Source: Membranipora membranacea | Taxonomy: Eukaryota > Bryozoa > Gymnolaemata > Cheilostomatida > Membraniporidae | Direction: 5' to 3' | Assembly (NCBI GenBank): GCA_914767715.1 | Contig: OU612065.1 | Location: 16,494,001 to 16,558,000, forward strand | Length of the DNA: 64,000 nucleotides | In this document: piece by piece, positions 12,663 through 26,782 of the stretch | Layout: every line of letters begins with the position of its first letter | Numbering within the stretch: the first letter of the stretch is position 1 | Program-made: the position numbers and the translations under genes | The notes under the pieces: model-generated | Told to the model about the DNA's origin: nothing | The model's database searches: none | What the model saw: the letters and a program-made list of their open reading frames with translations, nothing else

Positions 12663-15600
12663 ATGGCCGATGATGGAAGCGCTGGAGCTGGGGAGGATAA
12701 CTCTGATTCTCCGCCGATGATTCCCACAGTGACAGATCAGGAAAAGGAAATAGGACATATGGTAAGGCTGATTTTATTATGCAGAAGCAGTGTACTCTCT
12801 TCCATTGTGTTATGATCCTCAACCAATCAGCTCAGAAAAGATAGGCAATAATGCAAAAAAAAAATTTTGTCATATAGATATTAAACTTTTGTGCAGTGCC
12901 TGCATTGTGAGTTGACGAAACAATTTTCCTTATATTAGAATTGGCAGAAGAGGAATAAGATTCATATTTCTTCAGTTATTTGTTTATTTATTATTATTTT
13001 ATGTGGCCTGTACAAAGATTTATGATGTTTTTTTCAGGCTCGGATCGAATTTGAGAAGAGACAGATGGATGGATGCGCTAAATTAGTCGACAAGTTAATA
13101 ATGAGTCGGAAAATGGACCCGAAAGTTTGCCATAACAAGTGTGTGATAGATTATTACCAGTCAGGTCTGAGAGCTACAGATGATTTCATGCATAACCTCA
13201 GCCGTGTCTGTGATATGGTTAGTATATACTATATTCAACCAGCAACTTCAACAAATTTCGAGAAATGATGTTGGACAAGTCTAGCTTATCGATACACCTC
13301 AATCAAACATGGAATTAGCTTTTAGGTTTAGCCTAAAGGATTCTGTATTTACTCTGCCTTTCTGGCAGAAAAGGTGATTGGAGTGACAGTGACTGAAAAC
13401 GCAAACTAAATTGCTGGATTTATATCAACAAATAAGGCGATATCAGTTGTTTAGCTTCCATCATATTACATTTATAGTGTATGAAATCATTTCTATCGAT
13501 ATATAGAAACTTTCTCTTTCATTAACAGGCTCAGGTTAAGATGAATGATATAGACTCTCTGGATGATGTAGACCAGTGCATCATTTACTACAACCAAGCG
13601 GTTGTATTTTACCACACACGCAGATATGGGAACGCTCTGACCATCGCTGAGAAGCTTTATACCTTCTTAGAACCTCTAGGTAAGTTACATTGACTTTCAC
13701 TTGTCATCACATGATTTCAAAATAGTGTGTGATGATCCTTTTCACACCTTGCTGCAGTCTCACCCAGCTACTATTTTACTCTCTGTGCCACTCCCATAAT
13801 GATAACATCACAATTACGTTAGATATACATACCATCCTTCTCTAATCTAGTCAAGCTTAGACTGGACAGGCACACAAAATGATTTGTCTTCTTTGTTTTC
13901 TAGATGAGTCACTGAGTAAGCGAGTCATGTGTCTGTTAGCCGAGCTGTACCTGAATACCTCACAGCCTGAGAAAGCCATCGCTATAATAAACAGTCTGGA
14001 AAAAGTTATATTTTCGAAGAAAGAAGGAGAAGAACCAGCACCCGGTGATACAATGACCGACAGACAAATCGAAGAATGGAGACTCAAGATAGCATTGGTA
14101 AGAACAAACTATCAAACAATGAATACCTGCGCTTGGATCCAATTATCCTACAATCATTCGGCGTCAAAACGCTGCTATTTCACTTCATTTACACAAATAA
14201 CAAACAGGAAAAACGCTTCCCTCAGTATAACAGGGTAGCTGTTAGTCTGAGCTCCCGAGACACTTGCCTGCCATGAAATTTTTTCTCTCCTCTTCACAGT
14301 TGTTGTAACCTGTTCCCTGCGTCTTGATTTTGTTGTAATATTTACTTTTAGTATAAAGTACAGAGCTTGATGATGTCTAGATCTATGAAACACTGCAAAA
14401 GAGAATTAAAAAGTTTGACCAACTCGACTAACGATCATTGTTCTACTTACCTGAAAGCTAACTACGAATACCTGAGAGGGAATCTTCAGAAAGCTATGAG
14501 AATTCTCAACTCCAACCCTCCTGCATCCAGGTAATAAACATTAATCAATCAGATTTTATATTCATAAATGTTCATTGTAGTGGATGCCTAGCAAAGTATG
14601 TTTTATTCTGACTGGTCTGTAGGTTAATTTCAGGCTTCGAGTTTGCCCATATTCCATGAACCTTCGAGGAGAAAATATTACTGGAGGATAAGAATGCCTT
14701 TTAATAAGCAAAAGCTTGAAATAAAGAAATTCATTGCTATATCAAATTTAGTCACACACTTTACTTTATATATGCTTCCACCTAAGCTACCTAAAATTGG
14801 TGCTAGCTAACATTTAGTGGACCACAAACGAGCTAAACTTTACTCTAGCCAATAATTACTCCTTGAGGTATGTATAAGTTAGTCGCTTTCCTCTTGTCCA
14901 GATTTTATTTGATGTATGCTTTACATTGCAGTCCTAGACGATTAACTGATGCTTCATCAGCCATGTACTATAACAATCTGGCATGTATACACATGATGAT
15001 GCATAAACATAACCTCGGGTCATTCTACTTCAAGAAGGCTCTCTCTGAGAATGAAATCATGGCTAAAGAACTCAAATTGGAAACTCTTGGTGAGTCATTG
15101 TTTAGATGTCTCCGGTGACGTATAAGGTGAATACATATGTTTTCTCCATCATCACCACATACAGGCAAATTGCAGTCACATGTTTGCCTTGAATCTCAAT
15201 ATAACATAGTTTGTAAAAAAAACTACCTGTTTTAAAGCAGCTCAAATTGGAGTTGTCCCCTTACTGATCATTTAGTTCAGAGAGAGGGCAACTCTTAAAT
15301 ATGATAGTTCTCTTTCAGTGATAGTCCTAAACTACTTGCTTTTAGTATTTAAAGTATTTTGAGGAGAGTTACCCCCTCATAATTCTTAACTCTTGTGGCA
15401 TCATATTGATATGTTCCTCCTAATTATTGTTGATAACGCCTCTATATTTATATTGAGCAGGACATGGTATATCTGGAAAACCTCTCTTCACTCTACCCAT
15501 GAGTCGTCATTTTGAGCTTCTATATAATACAGGAGTTCAGTTACTTCACTGTAGTAAACCACTCCCTGCTTTTGATTGTCTTATCGAAGCTGTCAAAGTT

Positions 15601-18600
15601 TATTCCTCCAACCCACGGCTTTGGCTTAGACTTGCTGAATGCTGCATCATGGTCAATAAGAAGGTAATATTATAGCACTGAATGTACAATAAAATAGTCG
15701 AGACATCTATGTTCTTAAAATTTTATCACTTCTAAGATTTTGTGCGCTAACCAAATTAGACGTTGCTTGCTTGCTGATGTAACTCCTCAAGTCTATATCA
15801 TTTTGAGTATGCTTTGGCACATAAATATTTTTAAATCACTTCTTTTGCAGCATAATGATGATGATCGAAGCTTAGAGAAAAGATTGCAGGTTGTTGATGG
15901 TGTTATTGGATCTGGAATTAATCGCAAACTGATACTCGGTAATGGCAAGGGAGACTTCAGACCTTGGTAAGTTAATTATTTGCCTTACTGCGTATCTGCA
16001 TGACATTCCATTACACATTTTCAGTTCTCTCCTTACATTTCTTTCAACATCGTAATTGATAATTTCTGAAATACAATGTGAAAATTTATACTTGAAAGGA
16101 GTATTGCTATTGAATATTTCACCTTAATATATAGTATCTAGAAATTGGTATTTGTTTATAGGCTATATTTTAGCTGACTTTAGATGAACACTCGTATCAT
16201 GCGACGTATTTGCCAGCTCTCATGGCTCATCCCAGCTGCTTGACTTGACTTGCTGCTGTTGAGTCTTTACTTACTTGGGAAAATTTCCGTCAAGTTGTAA
16301 CACTTCATCGTCATATAAGATAAATGAGGATGAAATTGTGTTCATTATTGCAGTACTGAGTCTGCCGCGATGCCTGTAGCTACACTAGAGTTTTCCTCCC
16401 TCTGCCTCTCCAATGCCTTACATCTACTTGACAAAGCTGAATACACTGCTACACAGAAACTGAAGGAGGAACTAGGAGACAATCCTACTGGTAATATCCA
16501 GGAGAAAATACTCGTCCCTGCACCTCCTAGCCTGCCTATGAAAGCGGATGAGGTGGCTCAACTAAGGTAAGCTTGAAGAACAATGTGTGATTGCTCAGGA
16601 AATTAAAATCACGTTTCTGGTAGCAATAATATTACTTATGTATCTTTAGTGTTTACTGGTTTTCTATTTCAGTTTCTGTTTTGACTGTTTTTCATATTCC
16701 AATGCTCATCCATTACCACTTAATTTTTATTCACAGAATCTTTGGATCGCTTTGTGCCCTAGAGCCGCCATCAAAATGTATTTAGTTTATCTTGACACCT
16801 CATTTCATTATTTGTTTACAGGTCTATGCATGGAACATTAACCATACAATTTTTGTAATAGTTTTGTTGAAATTTGATTAACTGAATTTAACCCCGGTTG
16901 TTTTTTGCTATTGAGTGAAGAGGATGTGCTTGCAGACATTATCGAGATTATTGAATTACCACGTACAGTGATATGTGTTGCGTATATTTGCAGGTGTTCG
17001 ATCCTGGCTAACAGCGCTTATATAGCATTGTTATTAGATGACTATACTCTTGCTTTAGAATATTCAGAGCGGCTGCTGGCTCAGGACAACCTGTCAGCTG
17101 CTCACAAGTATGTATACAGACAGCTTCTGTATTAAGCAGAGTAGCCATATATCACAGAATTCTTACTCTGTGATAATATATTACTTTGTTAGTATTTTGC
17201 CCTTCTCTGTAAGTAGATTATTTCCACTGTATCAGGCTTTTTTTACTCCTTGGTCAGTCAGATTTCATTGGTTACCTAGACAGTCATAGTCAAAAATTCA
17301 TAAAGCAGAACACTGAGGGTAGCAGTGAGTCGCTATTTTGGTTCAGTGGAAGGGATGTTGTTTATAAATTATCCCTGATGCTGAGTTGTGTATTTCCTGT
17401 GTAATTTTCTCACCCATACTTGAAAATAAGTTAAGTGTAGCATAGCTCACACCTGTATGTGTACCCATATACATGTGAGCCAAGTGCAGTCTATGTATAA
17501 AGTAACCCCTGTGAAACTCCAAATTAGCCTGCTAGGAAATGTGAATTTACTTGTAAGAAAGGTGCTAACTCAATTACCTAATTAGCTGTAAAATGCTGCT
17601 CCTAACAGCACAAGATATGACAAAGAAGCTCTATTAGTTTCATATAAATGTTCACAATTTTTGGTGATTTTCTGTTGCTTTTTGTGTAGTCTTACAAACT
17701 GCTACAATCAGCGACCAAGAGGCTATGATGATGGAACACATCTACATAATTTTAAAAATAAGTTGTTCTTTTTTGATATATATTTTAATTTCATTTACTT
17801 TGTCAGATACTTGGCGCATATGTACATGGCTGAAGCTCAGGTGTATTTAGATAGAATAGCCGACGCAATCAGAAATCTCAACGCTGAAAATGTCAACGAC
17901 ATCTCCGTCAACTTACCCGATGACAAGAGTGAACAAGGTTAGCCAGTTTTGAATATTTGGAAAAAAGTGTTTTAAACTTTTTGATGTGATATTACATTCA
18001 TTATGGTAAACAAGATGCCAGATGAGTTTGTGATATCACATAAATTTTCCTATCACATGTTTGTGTTGATATCCACATATACCTCTAGCTGTTGTAACAC
18101 TAAGTTTGGAAATGGCTAAACTTTGAACCTGAACATTCAACACGGTTGAAGTCATGTTGCATTTAAATACTGTTTCATCGACTGTTCGACTTTGGACGTG
18201 CCATACCAGCTCAATATACCAATGACTCTTATTGCCAGTGAATAGAGGGTGGTTACACCTGCATAGCTTCTGGCTATTTCGTGCTGCCTCTTTATATGCT
18301 GTGATGCCGTTACTGGCAGCTCTGCTCTTTACATGACATGTTCTTCAATTAATTGGATATGGGGAGATCAATTAGTCAAGTGTGAATTAACGAGCTGCTC
18401 TAAAAGTCAGAGGGTTTTAACGCTGTGGGCTACTTAGTTAACTGTGCATTGTTCTTGGGTCTAAATTTTAAACTCTCACCTAGTGAATACAACAGGATTC
18501 TTTTAATGAGAGTTTGATAATTTTCATAATATTATTTTGTTCTTTCTTTTTTTCCTTACAGATAAAGACCAAACTGAAGGTTCAGAGTTTCAAGGTATCT

Positions 18601-21600
18601 ATAAATTAAATTTCCCATAGAAATCAGACACACCGCTGGGCAACGCACTAAATCATGTCTGCTCTTGTATGTTTGTGTCCTTTGCTTGCCCTGTATTTTG
18701 TAGCATAATATTTATGTTTATTGTTAGTATGAACGGAATATTTCAATTTTATGAAATGTTTATTATGAATGTTGACCATAAGGGTGCCATAGTATTATCT
18801 TTATGAGACAGGCAGCTCTGGTGTTTTGCTAGATCTTATCTACTGATAAATTTAATTCCAGCTAGTCTCAGCGAAGCTTCTATGGGTTATGTCATTGGTC
18901 TTCCCTCTAATACTTTTCGCACGGAACCAAAATTAACTTTAATAAGTTGTACTTAACTTCACAGGGCAAATTAGTCCTCGCTGAACCTCTTACACAATTA
19001 TGAATTTTCTTAGATCTTGATTGATAACATATGTGTGAGAACTGTGAAAGAAATGTATTGTGACACATAGTGAAACATACACACATACCGTAACATCTGA
19101 AAATAGGGTTTTTTATCAAAATCACCTGCGATGAGAATATTGCACGGTTTTGTGGATTCTCTAAAAACCAGTAAACTGTTTGAAATTCAAGCATGTAATT
19201 AAAAAGTATGAATTTGGTGGGTTGGTACTTCAACTTCCCATATTAGATAATGAGATGCAATGCAGGGGTAGGAAAGTAATGATGATATCTAAGCCAAAAA
19301 TTGTAAAACAATACGGGTATGTTCTTACCTGATCGAACCACAACTTGTATACTCAATAAGGCCACTAAATCAGAGAAAATTTGGAATCGAAAAATATAAC
19401 TGAATCTGTTGCGGATATATTTAGATTTCCTATCAGTCATCTGCAGAGCAGAACAGCTGATATCATCTGGGATAACAGTGATAAACAACACTAGCAGGTG
19501 TTCCAAAGATGGCTTCAACAATGACTCTATACTTTCATAGTTTTTCACTATTCATTCTCATCTCTGTAAATTGTTATGTAACTGATGAAATTAATCTGCG
19601 TTTTCATTCAATAAGCTGCTAAATTGTAGATGGGTTTCTCAAGAAATCGCAGAAACTAATCATACCAGATTACTTGTATCATGATTAGTGATTCTAATCA
19701 CTCTGCAAAAGTTGAGTGCATAATTGATTTGTGGTTTGGTGAAGCTGCCTGGCCTTCAGCCAAACAGCGCTGCCTGTGTCAGCGTTGTCAGGCAGGGAAC
19801 ACAATGCTGTCAAAATTCAACCCAGCGCTTTCATTGCCACAGAATGAATAAGGAAAAAAGTGAAGCCCAATTTACTTGAGATTTATTTTGAGATGATCAA
19901 CGAAAGTCGGGAAGAAGGGAAAAAGTCAACAACACTGGTCAGATGGCTTTATAATGGGTGGCTCATTAGTAGAGAGTTATGAGTTTGGGTTGATTTATTT
20001 ACTAAATGAGGATTGAAGTACCTTTGGCTAAAGATCTTCCCGCAATCTGTTTTGGTACTAGTTTATACACAGTGATTAATTTAGTGTGAACATTTTGGAT
20101 GTTTATATTCGAGAATCTCACTGTTTACAAGAAAATAACTAAAGATATACTCAGAAATAACTGAGATACCCATGGCTTTCCAATCAGTGTAAACCTTTTT
20201 GGCACATTATCCTAAAAGCAGGGCATCTCAATATCATGATTCAGTAACAGGAGAATTCTGAAATCTTGGTTCTCTGGCTACAAGGCGATCATAATTTGCC
20301 TTTCTCTCCTAATGATGTGTATTTCAATTCTAAAGTTATATCATCAAATTATAATTAGCCGGCTGAAATTTGATTTTCTGTTGATATTAAGACTTCTCTC
20401 TGTTAAACCAATCGGTCAGCAGAGAGTAAATAAAGTTATTATTTTCATGTTTAAATACTGTGAGAAAACTGCTGCTCTTAGTTAGCACCTGTTTCCAAAT
20501 CTAAATTAATCTTAAAATTTTTTTAAAATACAGCCGTTCAATTTTTGACTGACTGCCGTTAACATTGTGTACATTCTTCTGTAGCCAACCTGTACCCGTG
20601 GATTCCTGCTGATGTACCCAAAGCACGAGCTTTCATGCAGTATAATCTGGCTGTTTGCTACGCCACCAGAGGAGAATTTGATAAGGCAATGGCAACCTTA
20701 GCACTGGTAAGTTTTAATGCCGATAATATATCTCAGAACCAGCAATAGGATTTATGTAATGACCATATTTTCTCAGTTCCAACTTGGTTGAAGAAGGAAG
20801 AACAGCATATGGGAATGTCACATCCTGTTTCAAAATCCCCAGGGGCATTGTCTCACTATCCCGGTTTTGTAAGGATGGTGAGTTTTGCCAGATAATTCTG
20901 ACATGCTGAGGGGAAATTTGGCTTATCTTTGTTTTTTTAAACATCGGTTTTGTGACACGGTGACCAAGTGATGCAATTCCCCATAAGTTTATGATATGAG
21001 ACAAATGAATGTTGTATTTTCCTCTATTTTCAGAAAAATATTTAAGAAATGTACAAATTTGGGGTGTTGATTCATTGAGCCATGTGTAGAATTTAACAAG
21101 TGATCTCTATCTATACTTGTAGTGTACTCAGACCATAGGAACACCTCTGCCTGTTCATGTGTATTTTCTAAGACTTTATCTCGATCTGATAGATGGTATG
21201 TACTGAATCTGGCTCACTGCTATGAAATCTTGAAATTCCACGATTATTCATTGTTTGACAGTATGAAAGTGAATATAAATTATCGTGACTGGTTTGCTAA
21301 CTGTGGCTGTCCACAAATTCAATTTCATTCTCATAGAGTGCAATTATCCCCGGACAGTAAAAAACCGTATTGTCGATTGCCTGAACGGCTGCATTGTAAT
21401 ATTATTGTTTTACTGCGTGTATCATAGAGTGTTTGATACATCAGCTATTAGCTTTAGGGTAGAACCTAGCTGGGAATCTCAATAGGTGCTATTTACTCGC
21501 CAATTACTCCCCAACTGTGCCAGGTAATTTAATATCTTAGCCTAGCTAAAGATTTCCCTTAGAAAAGAATTTCATTTATTTTCCAAATTAATATTTGTAA

Positions 21601-21739
21601 CTACGTATCATACAATTCTCACCGATTTAGGCCTGTAAGCTCAACTCCAGTTTTAATCTCATTTTCAGGGCGAAGGAAGATAGCTCAAGGAATCATCAAA
21701 GAACATTTTGGACACGTGACCCCGAATAGAGTTGGCTGA
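12663..21739 (+). CDS. CNOT10: CCR4-NOT transcription complex subunit 10
   Basis: Fifteen coding exons join in phase to 678 residues (human 744): 12663-12761, 13038-13217, 13529-13679, 13904-14097, 14352-14530, 14932-15089, 15461-15663, 15851-15966, 16354-16566, 16994-17107, 17807-17937, 18562-18594, 20585-20706, 21123-21195, 21669-21739. CNOT10 is a TPR-repeat scaffold that, with CNOT11, docks on the N-terminus of CNOT1 in the cytoplasmic mRNA deadenylase complex. Diagnostic family stretches are DQEKEIG near the N-terminus, [35 protein letters not shown] (helical TPR pair), [22 protein letters not shown] and [16 protein letters not shown]. Exon 12 is only 33 bases. The C-terminus stops soon after the last TPR-like segment (QGIIKEHFG) and lacks the roughly 40-residue proline-rich vertebrate tail. 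Assigned with high certainty from co-linear similarity. Confidence 0.95.
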
Positions 21740-22045
21740 AAGCTCTCGCTGATAGGTTACCCACACTACTTGTGAACATAGCTTGCGGATCAGAATCATT
21801 TTCTTTCACAAACCATGAAGTGCTCCAACCCCTGTGTTGAGGTGGAGAATTTTTACTTTAAAAATAATTCAAATTCATCATCTGCGATTAAAAATTGTTT
21901 TGTAGATAAGCTTCATTCTGGCCCTCCAATTCTTCAGCTTTGCCGTCCTCTAAGTGGCAAATTTTTAATCGCTGTCATCCGGTTTGAGAACAATGAATTT
22001 CGGTTGTATATAACGTTATGTGGGATTTTCTAAGCTTTACCAGCT

Positions 22046-22059
22046 AATAAACCAATAAA
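22046..22059 (+). terminator. Candidate CNOT10 polyadenylation signals (two AATAAA)
   Basis: Two AATAAA hexamers at 22046-22051 and 22054-22059, about 310 bases after the stop, followed by AT-rich sequence. The position fits a normal 3'UTR. Confidence 0.5.
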
Positions 22060-22069
22060 CTACCTAAGA

Positions 22070-24144
22070 CATCAAAAGACATTTCTCTGATCAATTTCAC
22101 ACAGGAGTCAATTAGCAGCACATAGGAAGTTGTGGTGGGATGATGAGGTGGTCATTGTTATGACGGAAACTTGCTGATCACTGCCAAAATTACTACAATC
22201 CCTCATGATTCATCTAATCATTGCTTAATACTGGTGCTATGATATAACACATTTGATTTAATAAAATTAGTACTGCTTAGTGTGTTAGTAATAATGAACT
22301 GAACCACCATGCATTTGCGCTATTCCTCAACTAAATATGACACGGATAGTAGTCCTGCTGGCTAACTTTGAAATTCTTTAGACATCAGGTTACAAACCTT
22401 TTTTGTTGAAATTTTATTCTCTGACTGCAAAAGAAGGAAGTTCCCGAGCAAATCTGGGTAGAAAGTTTGACTTTGGATGAAAATATTAATTAGTTTATTC
22501 CAGTAAATTGTACCAACTATGTTAAAATAAAAGAAAAAGAATTGCCATAATTATGATATGTGTATTTTTGTATATTAAGGGTACTGAGTGACCCTGCTTG
22601 GTTCTCCTTGAATTCTATCCGAGAGATTCCTCCAGTCATCACGCCTTCTCAGTGCCTACACATGTTGTTTGTTTGAAGTTACATCACGATAATTGATTTC
22701 AGGAATTATAACACCGTTTTGGTAAATATTACAACGCATCTCTGCCTGCTGACCATGTAAGAAGCGAGGTTATTCAGTACGGTGCAGTATTGTATTCACA
22801 TGTTCACTAGGTTAAGTGTTCCCAGCCCTGGCTAGAGAATTAGATTAAATTGATTCCAGGCACTTCTATAGAGCGGTTATGCGAAAAAATACTTTTCAAT
22901 CAATTCCAGTTTTCTGTACTTTCTTGACCCAACATCAGAGAGGATTGGTGGATGATCATAGTTTTCCTCAAAAGCTTGTAGAGACTGGGGAGATCAATTT
23001 ACCATTAGGTCAGGGTTTTTCTGTCTGCCTGCCTTCTTATGAGAATTTTTGTCTGCTTGAACAACATTGTCAGCAGCAGACTTTGATATTGGCCAATTTA
23101 GCTCCAGAAGAACGAAGATGTCTTAACCGAAGTGAATAATGATAATTACAACTGGTCAGAAAAAAGTCAAATTATCACTATGGCCAAAATGATTACAAGA
23201 TATTTGCTTAGTTTCACCTCACAAAGGTTGGTACTCTCCCATGATGAGGGTTAGGGCTTACAAACACCAACTGGTACAAAAAATTATGATTTGTAAAAAG
23301 ATTCAGTGAATTTTTCACCAGGAAGGAAGTATAACACTGCCTTTTCTACATGTTAAGGTGTTTCACATGGTACCCTTTAGACTTACTGGGTTGTGGTTAA
23401 CATTCTAGAAAATATGTCTGTCTATACTAGGAGTGATATATATTGAACGAGCCAATTCTTTGGTCAGTATCCCTATTAGTCCACAATGATTTTTCTCCAA
23501 AAACATTACATGACAGGTCTCTTGACTCTTGGTTCTTTCAAACAATCAACTCATTTATCTTCTTTCAAAAACATTATTCAGAATCATCAGTGTTCAAGTT
23601 TAGTTGATCTCAACTCAAATATGGCTCTTACCATCAAAAAGTGCCCCTTGATGGTTTATAATCAAAAACACAACAGGACCCCAACTTGTCGCTAACTATC
23701 CTTTTTCCTGAACTAATAGACATACAGTATATTACAAGTATTGCCATCTCATGTATTTTTTGTGTCATTTTTTTCTGGTTTATACAATAGAAAAAAAACA
23801 ACAATATAAATTGTTTGATGAAAAAAAATGGACTGGAATTTGTAAAAAAAAAGTTGCGGTAGATTTTGGGGACAAAAATAAATTCGGAGTTTAGTACCTT
23901 TGATACTGGAATATAGCAGTTATTCTATGGTCATCGTTTGAGGTTTTAAGCTCAATAAATACAAAATGATAAAGAATCATATAACAAACAAAGGGAAAAA
24001 TATCACTATGATGCATAATATCAGGTGCCGATCTGTGAGCCTATATGGGCTTCAACGTAACATATTCCACAGCTTCGACCACTGCTGTTGACGTTTATGC
24101 GTCTAAGAATTAAAGCCATCCGGTAGCACCTTGTTGAACCTTTT
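22070..24144. other. Intergenic region CNOT10-twist
   Basis: AT-rich DNA with A and T runs (for example 23790-23860) and no recognisable protein, RNA gene or mobile element. The longest frame (22879-23139) has no family signature or splice context and is probably chance. The left end holds the CNOT10 3' end; the right end may hold a non-coding 3' exon of twist. Confidence 0.5.
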
Positions 24145-24684
24145 CCTGTAAATGCAGAGAGAGAGACATTTGATGAATAATTACAAGGCTAGGTAAAGGT
24201 TAAAGCTCATGCATAGTTAAAATATACGGTGGTCATAGCATTGATCGGATAGTGTCCTACCGGCGGAACATGAGAGGGCTACTTGTAAACTATATTTCCT
24301 AAGTGAAAGGTAACCAAATCCTAATTGACTTGAGGCAAAAGGCATTGTAGTTGTAGTGACAATTCATTCTCACCACAGAGGTTGGTTTTGACACCTTAAA
24401 GACCACAAAAAACGGAAAATTAAGTGTAAAACAACCTAGTGAAATTAGGTTGATGTAATTGACAACTACTGCGCTAATTTGACTACAGATAGGTGTGCGG
24501 GTATATGGTCAATCAGTGGTTAGATCATTTAAGTGATATCGAAATCCGGCGGATATCATTTCGTGCCATAAAATACTGGATTACCATATACTAGCCACAT
24601 CATGTCATCGTAAATATATAGAGAAAAAGTTTTATTGAAAACCAGAATGCTAAGAAATGCCGAAAAATTGACGGGTGCTGACTT

Positions 24685-24686
24685 AC
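24685..24686 (-). other. Candidate splice donor in the twist 3'UTR
   Basis: On the minus strand, 50 bases after the twist stop codon, the sequence reads CGTAG|gtaagt, a near-perfect donor. A possible acceptor (tttacag|G) is at 24146-24147 and would remove 541 bases. Vertebrate TWIST1 is known to have an intron in its 3'UTR, so a conserved arrangement is plausible but untested. Confidence 0.4.
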
Positions 24687-24736
24687 CTACGACACGTATT
24701 TCTCGTTTTGAACAAATAGATGGTCGCTCTATTTGA

Positions 24737-25282
24737 TCAGTGCAGTTGACCAGACCAAGCACCCTCCATTCTCCACACACTGAAGGCATAGCTCAGTCTC
24801 TCGTGAGCCATGTAATTACATCCGGGCACTTTCACCTCGATCTCATCGTTCCGCAGTACCTGGCAGAGAAAGTCAATGTAGCGTGTAGCCAGTTTGAGAG
24901 TCTGAATTTTGCTTAGTTTGTCTGAAGGTAGTGTCGGTATGATTTTTCTGAGCTGCGCAAATGCATCGTTTAGTGATTGAGTTCTTTGTCGTTCTCGTAC
25001 ATTTGCCATCACTCGTTGTACGTGTACACCTTCAAAGTTCAGGGTGGTTGACTCATCCACCTCAATTTTAAATCGTTTGATTGTAGAACCAGGGCTCAGA
25101 GAACCTCCACAGTCATCGGGAAGGGAGCGTTTACGACATAACGCATTCTCTATGTTATTGTTACTGTATTGATCCTCGTCAGAGTAAGAGTTTGCACTCT
25201 CTGAGTCAGTTGTTGGTAGTGGTTGTCGTGTGAGAGGCGGTATGGCTGGAGTATAGTTACTATAATCACTAGGGCGCTCCAT
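24737..25282 (-). CDS. twist: Twist-family bHLH transcription factor
   Basis: One uninterrupted 181-residue frame, close in length to other Twist proteins (about 160-200 in vertebrates). The first 85 residues are Ser/Pro/Asn-rich with a basic KRxxKIE segment. The bHLH domain spans about 90-142: basic region [15 protein letters not shown], loop [12 protein letters not shown] and helix 2 [12 protein letters not shown] are almost identical to Twist of other animals. Residues 161-177 ([17 protein letters not shown]) are the WR motif, found only in Twist. The protein ends four residues later, as in vertebrate TWIST1. Twist binds E-boxes as a dimer with E-proteins and specifies mesodermal or related tissue in bilaterians. 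It is transcribed away from the second bHLH gene, whose start lies 1.5 kb off. Confidence 0.97.
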   Translation of the reverse strand: MERPSDYSNYTPAIPPLTRQPLPTTDSESANSYSDEDQYSNNNIENALCRKRSLPDDCGGSLSPGSTIKRFKIEVDESTTLNFEGVHVQRVMANVRERQRTQSLNDAFAQLRKIIPTLPSDKLSKIQTLKLATRYIDFLCQVLRNDEIEVKVPGCNYMAHERLSYAFSVWRMEGAWSGQLH

Positions 25283-26782
25283 GGCGTTTGACTTTTCAGT
25301 TGACCTTACGTTTCTTCTCTGTGATTGTGTGTGTGTTATCTGGACTAAAGTAAAAATTGGAACGCTTGAATTAGTACGTGATCAACAGTCTTACGGATCT
25401 GTGTCAACCTGTTTATTCTTACTAAGCCATCATACGTAAATACTGAGAGCTCAAGTTTGTAACCATGTAATGACAAAAGTTAACTATTCCTTATGAAAAT
25501 TAGCAGCAAGGGCTATAAATTATCACTAAAATGAAAGGAAATGTTTATAAGAACGCAAATGTCAGCATAAACAATCATACAACACTTATCTTTGCTTTGA
25601 ATTGAAAATGAATATGTACAGCCATAGAGTTATAGTTCTAAATCTGTCAGACGATGTGACTAATTATGTCATAAATTAGACAGGTGACAGGGCACTCATC
25701 AAAAGGCTGCCTAAGTTTTAGGACAATTTCATATCAGGAATCGTATAATTTAACGATGCCATGAACCCCAGGTTTAATTGATTCTATTTGAAGCTCGCTA
25801 TCGTTCACACCGAATTCTGCAAAACATTTCTCTCATAGCAGATACAGTTTAACAGTGTCGGACTTACCTCTTGAAATTGCAATTTTCTTCTCAAACTACA
25901 ATTAAAGTGATCTGTTTCGTCACCAATTCAAGCTATTACCATATTATTGTGTTCTGGTAAACTCAACAGAGATTTGTTCTAATATACAGGATGCAGCTGG
26001 TCTAGCAGAATTTTGTTGATAATCAAAGAAGTGTCTGTCTGGGTGCAAGATCTCTTAACAGTGAAGTGATTATACCAGTTGGTTTGGGAAAACGCCAAAT
26101 TTTCGTGCTGCCTTTATTAACCAATCACATTGATTCAACACAATGATCATCCTATCATTGCAATGATGCTGCCACCTCTACAGCCATGATTGTGTATTTG
26201 AGTATGACTGATCAATTGGTATCTATACAATGCACTCGGCAAAAATCTAATAGCTGCTGGCCTACATTCTAATTCCCCGAAACTTTCTTACTCAAAACAA
26301 CGAATTAAGTTGCCTAGTGGATCACTTACTAATTTAACAACTGGAAGACAACAGTGGGGAAAATTTGTAAAACCCAAGAGAAATCTGAGTCAGAGAAATG
26401 TGTAACTAATTCATTCATGTATTGCCAATATGGCTCCTCTTATATATAATGAGTTTTTGAGCTCATTTCTGAGATGTTATGCTCATCATATTGATTTCAT
26501 GGTTTTAAAAAACCTGCAGTCATCGATGAAGTGGTGATGATTACACAGCCCTGTAGGCAAAATATTCTGTCCATAAAAATGATGCCACTTCAGTTCAAAC
26601 AATTTCAAAGGTGTCAAGAAATTTTGCTCTTCATGTCAAAATTCTGACACATAGAAAATCGAATCAATAAGCGGTTATAAAAAGTTGCTGTTTGATGGTT
26701 TGAGAAACCACAGATCAGAAGCTCCATCTTAAGGAAGCAGCAATTTTTTAGAACAGGTCTTCTATTTGTGGCTTCTGTGGGT
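25283..26782. promoter_or_regulatory. Shared divergent upstream region of twist and the Fer-like bHLH gene
   Basis: 1,500 bases between the two start codons hold both promoters and probably shared control elements. It is AT-rich with no coding frame, repeats or clear TATA pair. No enhancer can be defined from one sequence; the assignment rests on the head-to-head layout. Confidence 0.5.

Noticed and set aside
22879-23139. 86-residue frame between CNOT10 and twist
   Set aside because: No splice context, start context or recognised domain; length is within chance for this region.
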